A stretch of 64,000 nt of DNA. Source: Linyphia triangularis. Taxonomy: Eukaryota; Arthropoda; Arachnida; Araneae; Linyphiidae. The stretch is taken from assembly GCA_963978545.1 (NCBI GenBank), contig OZ021732.1, positions 62,410,714 through 62,474,713 of the forward strand. The letters run 5' to 3'. Below the pieces are notes generated by a model. It did no database searches. It was given only the letters and a program-made list of their open reading frames with translations, and was not told the origin of the DNA. Below, one piece after another: positions 45,559-55,835 of this stretch. The position numbers were made by a program, and so were the translations under genes. Numbering within the stretch: the stretch's first letter is position 1; each line of letters begins with the position of its first letter.

Positions 45559-48500
45559 GTTTGCCTCACAAAAAATTTCCATAATTTTTTTTTCGATTTG
45601 GTAAAGTGGTCATTGACCCTATCTTTTTTTTTCTTACCGCTTTGAAATATGCGAATATAATTCGCTTTCCCTTTTCTCTCGAATGATTTTTTTCCCTTAC
45701 TAAAATAAATTTAGTGAATGCTGCTTTCGTAACATTTGATCTTGCAAAGCGTTTTTTTTTTCTTTCCCTTTCCTATTCGTAACTGACCGGATAAACTCTT
45801 GTTTGTGATCACACAATTTACCCTTTGAGACCTGACTAACCAATAGTCCATTTCAAGTCATAGTAATTTTCTTACCATGCATAATTCATTTGCATTATCC
45901 CTCAAAAAAAACCTTGTTATAATTATATAACCCCTTAACTCCTTCGCTTTCTTTCCCGCTCTGAGTATTTAACATATCCATTTAATCCTGGAAAAGTGCC
46001 CTCAATCTCCTGTCTGCATCCCCCTTCAAGTACACCGATTTATCCTTGGTTCGTACTTCTAACTTATAAAAAAAAATTCTGTTGGCATCACCGATGTGTT
46101 GCACCCTTTTTCTCTTCTACCAAGTTGAATCGGAAAATAAATTACCAAATTCCAATATTATTTCCTTTCTCTCTATAAACCCAACTTTACTCATTTGATG
46201 TTATTTCGCTAACCAATACATTTAATAACACCCGAAAAAAACAACAAAGTTGCCGATCCTTCAACCCCCTTTTTTTCCCTTAACAACAAAATGTCATCCG
46301 TAATTAATCCTCTGTTTAAATTCTGACTTCAAGAAATCATTCGTGTAGCATATAGAAAAATGCTACGGAACCACCAAAAATAAACCAGTTTTTTCCCTTC
46401 TCTTCCTATCCTCTACCGATGTGTAAGAAGAAGGAAAAAAAAATTCCCGTCTTCACTAAGATACGTGTTCCTCTGTCGCCAAAACGAGTTTTCTCTTTGG
46501 CTACCACTATCCGTGTCTCGCCAAAATGATTTGTGCAGTATTGGTTAAATTACAATGATTAATTTCTCGAACCCTCCTTGTTTCGGAAAATAGTATTCTG
46601 TCAGACGTCATACACCAATGTCTATAGTTTTAGTATGGTGTAGAAAGTTAATTGAATATATAATTTTCAAACGTTAGTTGGCAATTGAAGAATTGAAAAC
46701 CATTTCTTCGGCACTTTTAAATTAAAGCCCCGTGCAATGTGTTGCTTTTTTTTTCTGTCTTGCAAGGGATGAATAGAATTCCTTGTTTTAATTCTACCTG
46801 TAGACCCGAAATTGTTCTGCAGTTATCGTAGTCTTGAAAATGGATTAAATTTTATTTTTTTGTTGTGCGTTTTAAGTAATGTTCCTTGATATATTTAGGA
46901 CTTAAATAAAATAATTGACGATTGGATGTTAAGTTCAATTCCCGTGCACTGAAAGAAAACTCAAATCTTAATCGTGATTAAATAATGTTGTATTAATAAA
47001 AAAAATAAAAAAATTTGAAATCGTAAATCATATATAAGTATGTTGTATGTTAGTATTTAAAAATTTTCTGTTATTTGTAGAATTACAATAACTTGTATTT
47101 AAATTGTGTTTTCACCTACTGACCCTTTTTTTTTTTTTAATTGAAATACTTGCCTAGCTAATGTAAAAAAAAAGAACTGGGTATATCTCAATTATAAACT
47201 TTTTAATGGATCATTTATACTTATAATTTTTGTATTCTTGCAAGGTACAATATACCGTTTATTTTAGAAGTGTGAATTAATTAGTACTAACTGAAATCGA
47301 GAATTTACGTTTTATTAAACAAAGTGTCGTTTTTTCCCCCGTGTCATTGTAAGTGTAACAAAGAAGGAATGCTTTCGGCTGTCCGAAAGTGGTCGTATAC
47401 AAAAAAAAAATTTGCCCTGATTGGCTGTGTAATGGGGTCTGCTGCCCCCCTTTCTCGTAAGAACCCGTAAAAAGAAACGAAGTTTGACCTTCTTATGTGG
47501 GAAAGTCAAATAAGGGTGTGCGTTCCTTGTCGTAACACCACCTGGGTAATTTGAAAGCAATGGCCAGATTGTGTATTTTTTTTGTAGAAAACGGCTAATT
47601 CTCAGTTATTCGCTTTCTGTTGTGTGATGCTGTATGTTCTTAGGAAATGCCTCAGTGCATATTTTTTTCCCATGTAGTGCTGTTGTTAACCGCTTTTTTT
47701 TCTAGGATTAATTAATATCCCTGGTGTTTGTATTATAAATTTGAGTAATTTTAATAATTTACTTTCAGCTTAATAACTCTTCCCTTTCAGATTTTCGATT
47801 GCAAGAATAGACTAGTTTGTTTCTCTTAGGAAGGAAATTAATTAGTTTACCTTTCAGCTTTTATTTTAGAAATCGGAAATTTCTGTGCTATGCTAAGAAT
47901 AAAATTTTAGAAGTTTGTAGCTTAGTAAAAAAAAATTACTTAATAATTAAAGTGTAATTACAGTTATTTTTCAGACTGGATGCTTGTGTCTAAAAGAAGC
48001 GTAATGTATTTTTGAAATGAAATGACTTTAAATTGTAAATTGTGTAGAAATGTTTTTTTTTCTCCAGTTAATGCTTATATGTGATGTTTAATTGTAAATT
48101 AAATGCTAAAATGACTTTTATCTCTTTTTCAAAATCATCCATTTGGACGTGAATTAATGTCTCTTTGGAATGTTATCCTTGACTTCTGAAATTGGATTTT
48201 TGTCTGCGGTTGCTTTTTGACTTTGAAGGTAAGCTTTTAATTATTTTTTTTTCTCTAGGTATCGCGCACATTGTTGGATTTGTTTGTGTTTATTTTTTTT
48301 CTAGGCTAAATTATTTTAAGAAAAATGATTAGAAATCGTAATGCAAAAATGTTAACCGAATTTCTCACGTGCGGTGTGCAAATGCAAATTAGTGAATTTA
48401 AGTATTAAATCTCGTAGTGATCAAGTTAATTTTAACTTATGAAATTGCATTGATTACTTCTTTGCGAATGCAAATGTGTTTATGTACCACTGTGTATTTT

Positions 48501-49749
48501 GGAATTTTAGTTAAAGAAAACCAATTTTTTAAATAAAAATGGATAGTAAAAAAAAATTTAATTGTATAAAATTGATTAATTTAGAATTTAATCATTTAAC
48601 CATAATGTGCAAAATGATTATAAAACAATTCGCGCTATCGTGTCTAAATAAATTTGAACCCACGAAAACCTGAGTGTGGATTCGAACTTGTGCTTTAAGA
48701 AATTCGAAGTGAAGTGTTGCGTCGATTGGGCGAATCTTCGCCAAATGTTATGTTGAAGCAACCCTAAAACTTGTAGAGCGCTGTTTGTTGACGTTTTTTT
48801 TCTTTTTTTTCTCTTCCTCTCGTACGGAATATGCCCGTCCTGCGAAATTGATCGTTGGCATGTTGTGGAATTGTGTTTTGAAGAAACGTTTGTTTACCAA
48901 CAATCGTGTTCTAGAATATGCTGTAATGTAAAAAATCTCGATGACATTTTAATTAAGTAATTTCCCCCCCTTTTTTTTTCTTTCTTTCTGCTTGCCAATA
49001 TGCGAAAATAGCAACGTTAATTGAGTACCCATGAATACTTTAAATTTGTAGTTAGCTTTTCGCAAGGTAAAAGAGAGAATTTCGTGATTTGTTGTCTAAA
49101 TCGTTTTGAATATTTGAGAATTATGTATTTTTTTTTCCTAGATGTGTTAGTGTTTTGAAATAATTTTATCAAAGTTTTTCAATAAATATGATAGAACTAA
49201 ATGAAATTGATTTTAAAACCTTAAAAAAAAATATTTGAAATGGTTTATTTATTTATTCATTTATTTACCTATTTAAAAGAAAATTTCTTTTGAATTAGTT
49301 ACAAATAGAAATTATTTGAATAATAAATTATTTAAATATGTGGAATATAAATTTTTCGTGTTTGCTTTATTTACGTTATTTCTTTTCTCTAAAGAAATCA
49401 GATTTGTCGTTGGTATGTAGTTGACTAGTTGAAATGAATTATTTTTATCTTTTTTTTTTTTTCTTTCTATTACCATAATTCTTATTTAGTATTGTAGTAC
49501 TATTTTACAAATATTGTAACCTTGTGCATTCACAAATTGTCTTAATTACATAAATAAACACCAATTGTCTTAATTACATAAATTAAAACCATAAATTTTA
49601 TGTACACCACACACATTATTTTACACTTTTCTGACTTGTGCATGTTTGTGTTGTTTAGCTGTTAATATATTACATGAAACAAACTTTAGTTTAAATTCTT
49701 ATGTTTGTTATTTTCTTCCATGAATGTATGATCTGATTGTTCGTTAAAA
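45559..49749. other. 4.2 kb T-rich non-coding stretch downstream of gypsy pol
   Basis: No gene is recognised on either strand. A minus-strand polypurine tract candidate lies at about 46262-46282 (AAAAAAAGGGGG followed by TTGAAGG), which could precede a 3' LTR of the gypsy element at 49750-55034. The LTR partner is outside the window, so this stays open. Repeated poly-T runs followed by CTAG occur at about 47690, 48250, 48293 and 49128. A short direct repeat, TTGTCTTAATTACATAAAT, occurs at 49537 and 49567. Confidence 0.4.
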
Positions 49750-52700
49750 CTATTCAGTAAATTTGTAAGCCCAGTCTAATAATCTTTCTGGCAATGATTC
49801 TTCCCTTGTTTCAATATTCCTCTCGTGATTAGTTGATTCTTCCTGATTTTGGTTTAACGATCTCAAATTGTAACGATGCGTGATATTAGGTTGTTGTGTT
49901 CCCTCAATTGGAAATTCATAGACTATGGTCTCCTGTGAATCTGTTGAGTCACGTCTTTGATTATCCATGTTTATTTCATGTTCATGATTTTGTGTTTCTG
50001 CATTTGTTTGACTGTGTGTTTGTGAATTGTTGCCTAACGTTTTAAAATAAATTAATGGCAAAATATCTTCTAATTCCTCGTCACTATCCTGTACTTGTGC
50101 TTCGATATCTGACATGTACAGTTGTTTTGGTACAGTTTGATGTGTTTGCAAACGTAACTCCTCTCTACGCTCTCTGTATGGTAATAATCGCTCAACATTA
50201 ACCCTTGTTTGTCGACCATTTGGAATGTCCTTCATTTGTATTGTGTAATTAACTGGAGAGTTTTTCTCAAGAATTACATATGGCCCTTCCATTAAAGGTC
50301 TCTTTGGTAATCCCTGATGTTTACCCAATGTAGGTCTGTGTAAAAAGACCAAGTCATTTATCTCAAAGTGTCTGTACTTCGCACCCTGAGTCAATCTGTA
50401 TTCTTGTTGTATTTTCCTTGCTAGTTTGAAATTTTGGTTTACTTCTTTCTGTACCTCCTTGAAAACTCGCAGTTTTTCTTGCATATAAGATGGGATAGTG
50501 TTTTGTTCATTGCTGTTAGTGTTTATGTCTAACGAATATGGTGTTTTTGGTTCGTAACCGAACATCAGAAAGAAAGGTGAATATTTGGTCGTAGTGTGTT
50601 TTTGAGCGTTGTAAGCATGCTGATAGAATGTGAGTCCGTCATCCCAACAATAATTGTTTCTGGCATAGATAGCCAAGTTAAGTTTTAAGTTTCGGTGTAA
50701 TGACTCATTGACTGCGTTACAGGCAGGGTGATATGGAGTAGAAAATAGCTGGTGTACTCCAAATTTCTGTGCCAAAATACGAAAAATTTCGCTTTTAAAG
50801 GCTGCACCTTGATCTGTGAGCAAATGTTCAAATATCCCAAAATTTGCCATAAATTCGAAAAGTCTGTCAGCTGTCTCTGTAGCTTTAATTGTACGCATTG
50901 GATACAACACCGTAAACCTCGTGTAATAGTCTGTTAATTGTAGGATGTATCTGTTTCCCTTAGAAGTCGTTGGTAGAACACCTATAAAATCGGCGCTTAT
51001 GTATTGCATTGGGCGTGTAGCCAAAATGTTATTTTGAATAGGTATTTTAGCGTATCGGTTAGTTGACCTGTAAGCCGCACAGTTTTTACATGAAGCGACA
51101 AAATCTGTGCAATCCTTATACATATTTGGCCAAAAATAATAAAGTGCTGCGTTGTCGTAAGTTTTCTTGTAATTTACATGCATTGCATGAGTTAAATGCA
51201 AAATGTTTGGCCTAAATTTCTTTGGAATAAATACACTTTTCTTAAATTTGGGACCAAAGTTCTTCCCTATTGGTGTTTTGTGTATTAACAAATCATCCTC
51301 CAAACACAAAAATTTCTCTGATTTTTTCAACGCTGTAGGATTGTGTAATATTTTGTCAATGATTGCTTTTGTTTGTAAGTCAACATGCTGTTCTGATTTT
51401 ATATCGGCTATAGAAGGTACCTCAATTGGTATGGGATGGATGTTGCCCAAAATATTGTTTGCAAAATAATGTCGAGAAAGTATGTCTGGTACAATGTTAT
51501 CCTTACTTCCTATTAATTTGTACTCTATGTGGTATTCGGACAACTCTAAAATTTGTCTTGCAACTCTATTGGCTGGATTTTTCAATTGTTTCAATTGACT
51601 CATAGTTTTGTTATCAATTTCCACCATAAATGCCCTACCATATACATAATATTTAAATGCTCGAATATTCTCAATTAACGCTAACAATTCAATCTCGAAA
51701 ATAGGGTACTTTTTCTGTGTGTCAGTTAGCTTTTTAGAAAAGTATCCTATGGGTAATTTAACGCCCGTTGTTTCATCAATTTGGCTCAAACAACCTCCGA
51801 TCGCACTGGTTGAAGCATCCGAGCTTAAAATAAACATCTTATTGTAATCTGGATGTATAAGAATGGGTTGTGTATCTAAACATTCCCTGAGCATATCAAA
51901 CGCTTCTTGTGCTTGGTCATTCCATTGAAATTTGCCTTTATTTTTAGTTAAATCTGTTAACGGTGTAGTTTTATGAGAAAAGTTAGGAATGTACTTCCTA
52001 TAATAATTGATTAGACCTATAAAACCTCTCAATTTTTTTAGTGTATTTGGAACAGCAAAGTTTTTGATTTTAACTAAATTAGCTATTGAAGGTTGAGTGT
52101 TATGCTCTGTGACGCGGTGTCCCAAGAATGTAATTTCCTGCATAAAAAACTCACATTTTTGTGGATTTAAAGTTAAATTGTAATTTCTTAATTGCTGAAA
52201 GAGTTTTTCCAACTTAAACAGTAGTTCCTCCTTTGTTTTTCCACCCAAAGCATAGTCGTCTATAAAATTTGCAATGTTCAAATGTTGTATTGGTGCCAAT
52301 ATAATATCGCTTAGTTTTTGCAAATTAGCTGGTGCAAATGAGACTCCCATTGGTAGCCTGCAAAATTGATATTGTCCTAAAGCGCTTGAAAATGACATGT
52401 ACTGCCTATCCTCTGGTCTGATTTGTAACTGATAAAAGCTTTGTGAAAAATCAAGCATTGCGAAAAAATTTCCCCCTTTTAATTTCTCTAATTCCTCGTG
52501 AATGACTGGTAGTGGGTGATCTACGAAAGTCATGTATTTGTTTAACTGACGAAAATCAACACAGATTCGATACTCTTGGTTTTCTGGTAATTGGGAAGGA
52601 TTTTTCTTTTTAACCAACAGCAAAGGAAATGTTAAATAGCTATTTGAAGGTTCAATAATATTTGCTTTTAACATGCTGTCCAGTTGCTGTTGCAAAACTG

Positions 52701-53814
52701 GCCTTAACGCCTGTGGAACTGGGAAGTGTTTTGCTTTTGTTATGTTTTCAGTATCTACTGTAAAATGTGGCTCCACTGCATTAGTACTCCCTAATGTATC
52801 AACCGTTGTGTTAAAAACATCAGCATACCTTTGTAAAAGTTCCCATAGCTTTGATTTTGTTTCCCTATCTAAATGTTGCAATTTAAAATCTGTTTGTTTT
52901 AAATTTTGCCTCCTTCTTTCTCTAACATCCTGCAATTGTTGCTCAGTAATATCTGTTTCCACCGTTGCCATATTTGTATGCTTTTGCAAATTAATGGTCT
53001 CGCTTGTAACGTTATTAACCAAAATTTGTGTGGTGAAGTTTTTATCCACTTGACAAATAGCATTTTCAAAGTCTAATCCTTCATGTTTGAAAATCGGTTC
53101 TAACATAATATGTTGTCCCCTTTCAACGCCACCTCTTAGTTGTAAAGTTAGTAATTTTGATTCATTTGGTGGTATTACACAATTATTCTGCAACTTAGCA
53201 ATATTTGCTATTTGTGTTGTGTTTATGTGGTTAGAATTTGCATCTTGGATTCTTAACCGAAAATGTTTTCCTACTAACAAGTCCTCCTCAAAATTTAATG
53301 TTAATTGCTTTTGCCTTAAGAAGTCAAATCCAAGTATTGCAGTATATTTTGGACCTAAAGTGTCATTTATGACAAAAACTGGATGTGTGTACACCTTATT
53401 AGCGAGTTGTATTGGTACATCATAACACCCTATAACTTGTAGTGGCTGATTACTCACTGACAAAATTGTTGCATTCACTTCTCTTTTGCGCAATTTAACT
53501 GTATTTTTAAATAAATTAAACGTATTTACACTTATTAACGTAACGCTTGCTCCCGAATCAAGAAGTGCCACTATTGGTACAGTTCCAATAAACATTTTAA
53601 TTACTGGTAAATAAGTATCTGTCCTTTCACTGGTACCCTCTGTATCAATATAAGTAACCTGATGCTGTGTACTTTGTACTGTGTTTTCGTGTTCGCTTCT
53701 TTGAATGTCATTTGTGATTCTACGATCCCTTTCTAACTCTCTCCCATATTCGCCATGTCTGTCTGCTCTTATGTAATTATCATGTGTGGGGTTTGGTGCA
53801 TGACGTGTTGACAA
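49750..53814 (-). CDS. Gypsy element 1 Pol polyprotein (protease, RT, RNase H, integrase)
   Basis: An uninterrupted frame of 1354 codons; the frame is open upstream to the slippery site at 53826-53832, so translation probably enters by frameshift rather than at the first in-frame start-like codon. Domains in order are an aspartic protease (LLDSGASVTLIS, about residue 85), a reverse transcriptase (about 370-560, catalytic FIDDY), and RNase H (LSSDASTSAIGG, about 665). The integrase zinc-binding region is at about 880-925 (H...H...CKNC). Its catalytic core has D in SADF, D in LTDQGAAF and E in NAVNESLHR (about 960-1060). The C-terminal tail is acidic and glutamine-rich, with no chromodomain recognised. 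The polyprotein would be cleaved in the particle to give the replication enzymes. No breaks are seen, so this copy is young. Confidence 0.9.
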   Translation of the reverse strand: MSTRHAPNPTHDNYIRADRHGEYGRELERDRRITNDIQRSEHENTVQSTQHQVTYIDTEGTSERTDTYLPVIKMFIGTVPIVALLDSGASVTLISVNTFNLFKNTVKLRKREVNATILSVSNQPLQVIGCYDVPIQLANKVYTHPVFVINDTLGPKYTAILGFDFLRQKQLTLNFEEDLLVGKHFRLRIQDANSNHINTTQIANIAKLQNNCVIPPNESKLLTLQLRGGVERGQHIMLEPIFKHEGLDFENAICQVDKNFTTQILVNNVTSETINLQKHTNMATVETDITEQQLQDVRERRRQNLKQTDFKLQHLDRETKSKLWELLQRYADVFNTTVDTLGSTNAVEPHFTVDTENITKAKHFPVPQALRPVLQQQLDSMLKANIIEPSNSYLTFPLLLVKKKNPSQLPENQEYRICVDFRQLNKYMTFVDHPLPVIHEELEKLKGGNFFAMLDFSQSFYQLQIRPEDRQYMSFSSALGQYQFCRLPMGVSFAPANLQKLSDIILAPIQHLNIANFIDDYALGGKTKEELLFKLEKLFQQLRNYNLTLNPQKCEFFMQEITFLGHRVTEHNTQPSIANLVKIKNFAVPNTLKKLRGFIGLINYYRKYIPNFSHKTTPLTDLTKNKGKFQWNDQAQEAFDMLRECLDTQPILIHPDYNKMFILSSDASTSAIGGCLSQIDETTGVKLPIGYFSKKLTDTQKKYPIFEIELLALIENIRAFKYYVYGRAFMVEIDNKTMSQLKQLKNPANRVARQILELSEYHIEYKLIGSKDNIVPDILSRHYFANNILGNIHPIPIEVPSIADIKSEQHVDLQTKAIIDKILHNPTALKKSEKFLCLEDDLLIHKTPIGKNFGPKFKKSVFIPKKFRPNILHLTHAMHVNYKKTYDNAALYYFWPNMYKDCTDFVASCKNCAAYRSTNRYAKIPIQNNILATRPMQYISADFIGVLPTTSKGNRYILQLTDYYTRFTVLYPMRTIKATETADRLFEFMANFGIFEHLLTDQGAAFKSEIFRILAQKFGVHQLFSTPYHPACNAVNESLHRNLKLNLAIYARNNYCWDDGLTFYQHAYNAQKHTTTKYSPFFLMFGYEPKTPYSLDINTNSNEQNTIPSYMQEKLRVFKEVQKEVNQNFKLARKIQQEYRLTQGAKYRHFEINDLVFLHRPTLGKHQGLPKRPLMEGPYVILEKNSPVNYTIQMKDIPNGRQTRVNVERLLPYRERREELRLQTHQTVPKQLYMSDIEAQVQDSDEELEDILPLIYFKTLGNNSQTHSQTNAETQNHEHEINMDNQRRDSTDSQETIVYEFPIEGTQQPNITHRYNLRSLNQNQEESTNHERNIETREESLPERLLDWAYKFTE

Positions 53815-53822
53815 ACCCCCAT

Positions 53823-55034
53823 TTAGTTTAAACGATTATCTCTGGTATCATACCTATTATATTGTGGTTTAAAACCACTGCCCCCTCTTCGGTCTGAATA
53901 ATTGCTTCCCCTACGATTGGCGAAATTGCTCTGTCCTCTATCATTCCCAAACGAATTTCTCCTGCTATCGTAACCGTCTCCCCAAGATACCGTTCTCCGA
54001 TTGTTGTTGAAACCACTAGAAAATCTACCCCTATTATAATTGTTAAACCCTCGTGATCTAGGGTAATTTTCCCTACTATAGTCCCTCTGTCTGTATTGTG
54101 GCCTCTCCATGCCTCTATTTGAGTTGTACTGGACCGGTGAACCTCTTCGTTCAAAAGACCTGTCCTGTCGATATGCCGGTTGCTGCCTAAATTCCCTATT
54201 CCTTGAATGTTCTCGACTGGAATTGTCCCTATCATACCCGTTTTGGCAATTATGCCTACAACCTGTATCTCTCGTTTCATCCCGGCCTCGTTCTCTCTGC
54301 GTCTCAAAAGCCCGTAGTTTAAGATTAGCAACTTCTTCCGTCAACGTTTGTATAATGTCTTGTGTAAGTTTTTCGCTAGAAGCCGAGATGTTTGTGTCCT
54401 GATTTTGCCCTGTGATGACTGCAATGCTTTGTGAATTAATTAATGCTTGATTTGCTTGCAATAACTGGACGTATTTGATCGCCTGTTCGAAACTGGTGAC
54501 ATCTTTTGTGAGCAACTGACTCCTATACATTGGCAAAATACCCTGAATTAATTTTGCAAGACGAATCTGATCGTAAACTTGCTTCATTTCCGGTGCCTCA
54601 AAATTTACTTTACCCAGAAATTGTCTAGTCGCCTGAGTAACTCGGGAACCATAAGTTTTAACGTTCTCATCAGGTAGTTGCCGACACGAATTTAAATTTT
54701 GCTGTCGTAAACATAAGGACTGGTCGTCCTGAAAGAAATGTAAGAACTTCTTCTTGAATTCATCTATGCTTGTTTCGAATGATAATTCTTCATTATTTAT
54801 TAGTGAGGACAATGCTACACCTTTTAATTTAGATTTTATGAGAAGAATTTGTTGTGATTCAGATAAATTATTACCATCAATTAGTTTGGCAATAGTGTTT
54901 AAGAAGTATGAAGCTGTTACTGGCGATGTGCTATCGAAAACAGGGATAAGATTTTGGAGCATTGCGACTCCCGGTGAATTCGGTGAATATTGACCATGTG
55001 TGGTGGTCGTACTCGCGCCGTTCTGTGTTGCCAT
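53823..55034 (-). CDS. Gypsy element 1 Gag (403 aa, RG-rich tail, no zinc knuckle)
   Basis: ATG at 55034, stop TAA at 53825-53823. Residues about 25-200 form the helical capsid-type region (FDSTSPVTASYFLNTIAKL, LLIKSKLKGVAL, then LIQGILPMYRSQL). A short coiled-coil-like stretch follows (LTEEVANLKLRAFETQ). The last 150 residues are strongly rich in Arg, Gly, Asn, Tyr and Ser with many RG/RGG steps and no C-C-H-C knuckle, so nucleic-acid binding is probably by the basic tail. The stop is immediately preceded by a canonical slippery heptamer. Confidence 0.9.
   Translation of the reverse strand: MATQNGASTTTTHGQYSPNSPGVAMLQNLIPVFDSTSPVTASYFLNTIAKLIDGNNLSESQQILLIKSKLKGVALSSLINNEELSFETSIDEFKKKFLHFFQDDQSLCLRQQNLNSCRQLPDENVKTYGSRVTQATRQFLGKVNFEAPEMKQVYDQIRLAKLIQGILPMYRSQLLTKDVTSFEQAIKYVQLLQANQALINSQSIAVITGQNQDTNISASSEKLTQDIIQTLTEEVANLKLRAFETQRERGRDETRDTGCRHNCQNGYDRDNSSREHSRNREFRQQPAYRQDRSFERRGSPVQYNSNRGMERPQYRQRDYSRENYPRSRGFNNYNRGRFSSGFNNNRRTVSWGDGYDSRRNSFGNDRGQSNFANRRGSNYSDRRGGSGFKPQYNRYDTRDNRLN
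53826..53832 (-). promoter_or_regulatory. -1 ribosomal frameshift heptamer TTTAAAC at the gag/pol junction
   Basis: In the gag frame the bases read T TTA AAC followed directly by TAA. This fits the X XXY YYZ rule and is one of the most efficient eukaryotic slippery sequences. Moving back one base leads into the pol frame, which is open from this point. No downstream pseudoknot was assessed. Confidence 0.8.
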
Positions 55035-55060
55035 AATTTTCCGAGAAAGAGGTTACGGTA

Positions 55061-55822
55061 TGTGGTAAAGGCACAGTGATAAATTAGTTCGTATAGTGGA
55101 TTTCGTAGTATTTTAAAACACCAGATATTATACCATCCAAATTTGCCATAAATTAAAGTCAAAGGAATGACAGCAGCTTGAACAAGAGTTAAATACAATT
55201 CATTTAATCAACAAATGGGTCACAGATTACAAGTAATTCGGACTTACCCGGATAGTGGTCACAGCTACACGACCCAACATGGTCGGAAGTAAATCAAATT
55301 AAGTTTGATTTTACTAAGAAGCAGGACTATGTCCCTCAGTCTAAAGATAGTGTTGGAACTAAGAGAGCTGGGAGCGAAGTGGTTTAATCTCTGAAAAGTC
55401 AATTCTCCTCATTGCTTTTCAAAATTACTCTAAGGTCCAGCATTGGTGGCATCATCGAGAGGTGTGTCATATTCCCTCTATTGGTGATTTCCAAGAGTGA
55501 AGGTGGCACAAAAAACACGCCCTTGTTCTCTGGTTGGTAGGTCGGTAGGTCTTTTGTTGTGACCCGCGAGGGGGACCCTAAATTCGTAAAAACCATCAGA
55601 AGTGTCCAAAAGGGGCGCCAATGTCCAGCTATGTCTGGCTTCCAAGACAACTGGATTTATTATCCATTCTTCTGAGGAGAGATGTTTCTTTTGATCAGTG
55701 AGACACCGAGTCTACTCGTAGTAGAATTGACACAAGAAGGGGAAGGGGGGGGGGAGGAAAAGTCGTAAACTTTTGGAGTCCCTCCATGAATTTCTAGTGT
55801 GATGATACATAGCTTCATCACA
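55061..55822 (-). repeat. 3' LTR of gypsy element 2 (762 bp)
   Basis: On the minus strand the LTR begins TGTGATGAAGC right after a purine tract and ends ...TTTACCACA, giving TG...CA termini. 55061-55674 matches 63387-64000 with three substitutions. A minus-strand AATAAA lies near 55660. Confidence 0.9.
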
Positions 55823-55835
55823 GTTCCTCCCCTTG
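55823..55835 (-). other. Polypurine tract of gypsy element 2
   Basis: The minus strand reads GCAAGGGGAGGAAC directly before the LTR start TGTGATG. This is the expected plus-strand primer of the element. Confidence 0.8.

Larger units (their letters stand above)
49750..55060 (-). mobile_element. Ty3/gypsy LTR retrotransposon 1 (gag and pol intact; LTRs not identified)
   Basis: Minus-strand element with intact gag (55034-53823) and a 1354-codon pol (53814-49750) in the -1 frame. Its 5' leader is interrupted 26 bp upstream of the gag start by gypsy element 2 (55061 onward), so its 5' LTR would lie beyond the window. The 3' LTR is not resolved. It may or may not include the envelope-like gene at 36799-39459. 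Confidence 0.85.

Noticed and set aside
49537..49590. Possible CRISPR-like or satellite array from a repeated TTGTCTTAATTACATAAAT
   Set aside because: Only two copies about 30 bp apart; a simple local duplication.
53828..54331. Minus-strand frame overlapping gag of gypsy element 1
   Set aside because: It is an alternate-frame shadow of the RG-rich gag tail; low-complexity repeats keep the other frame open.
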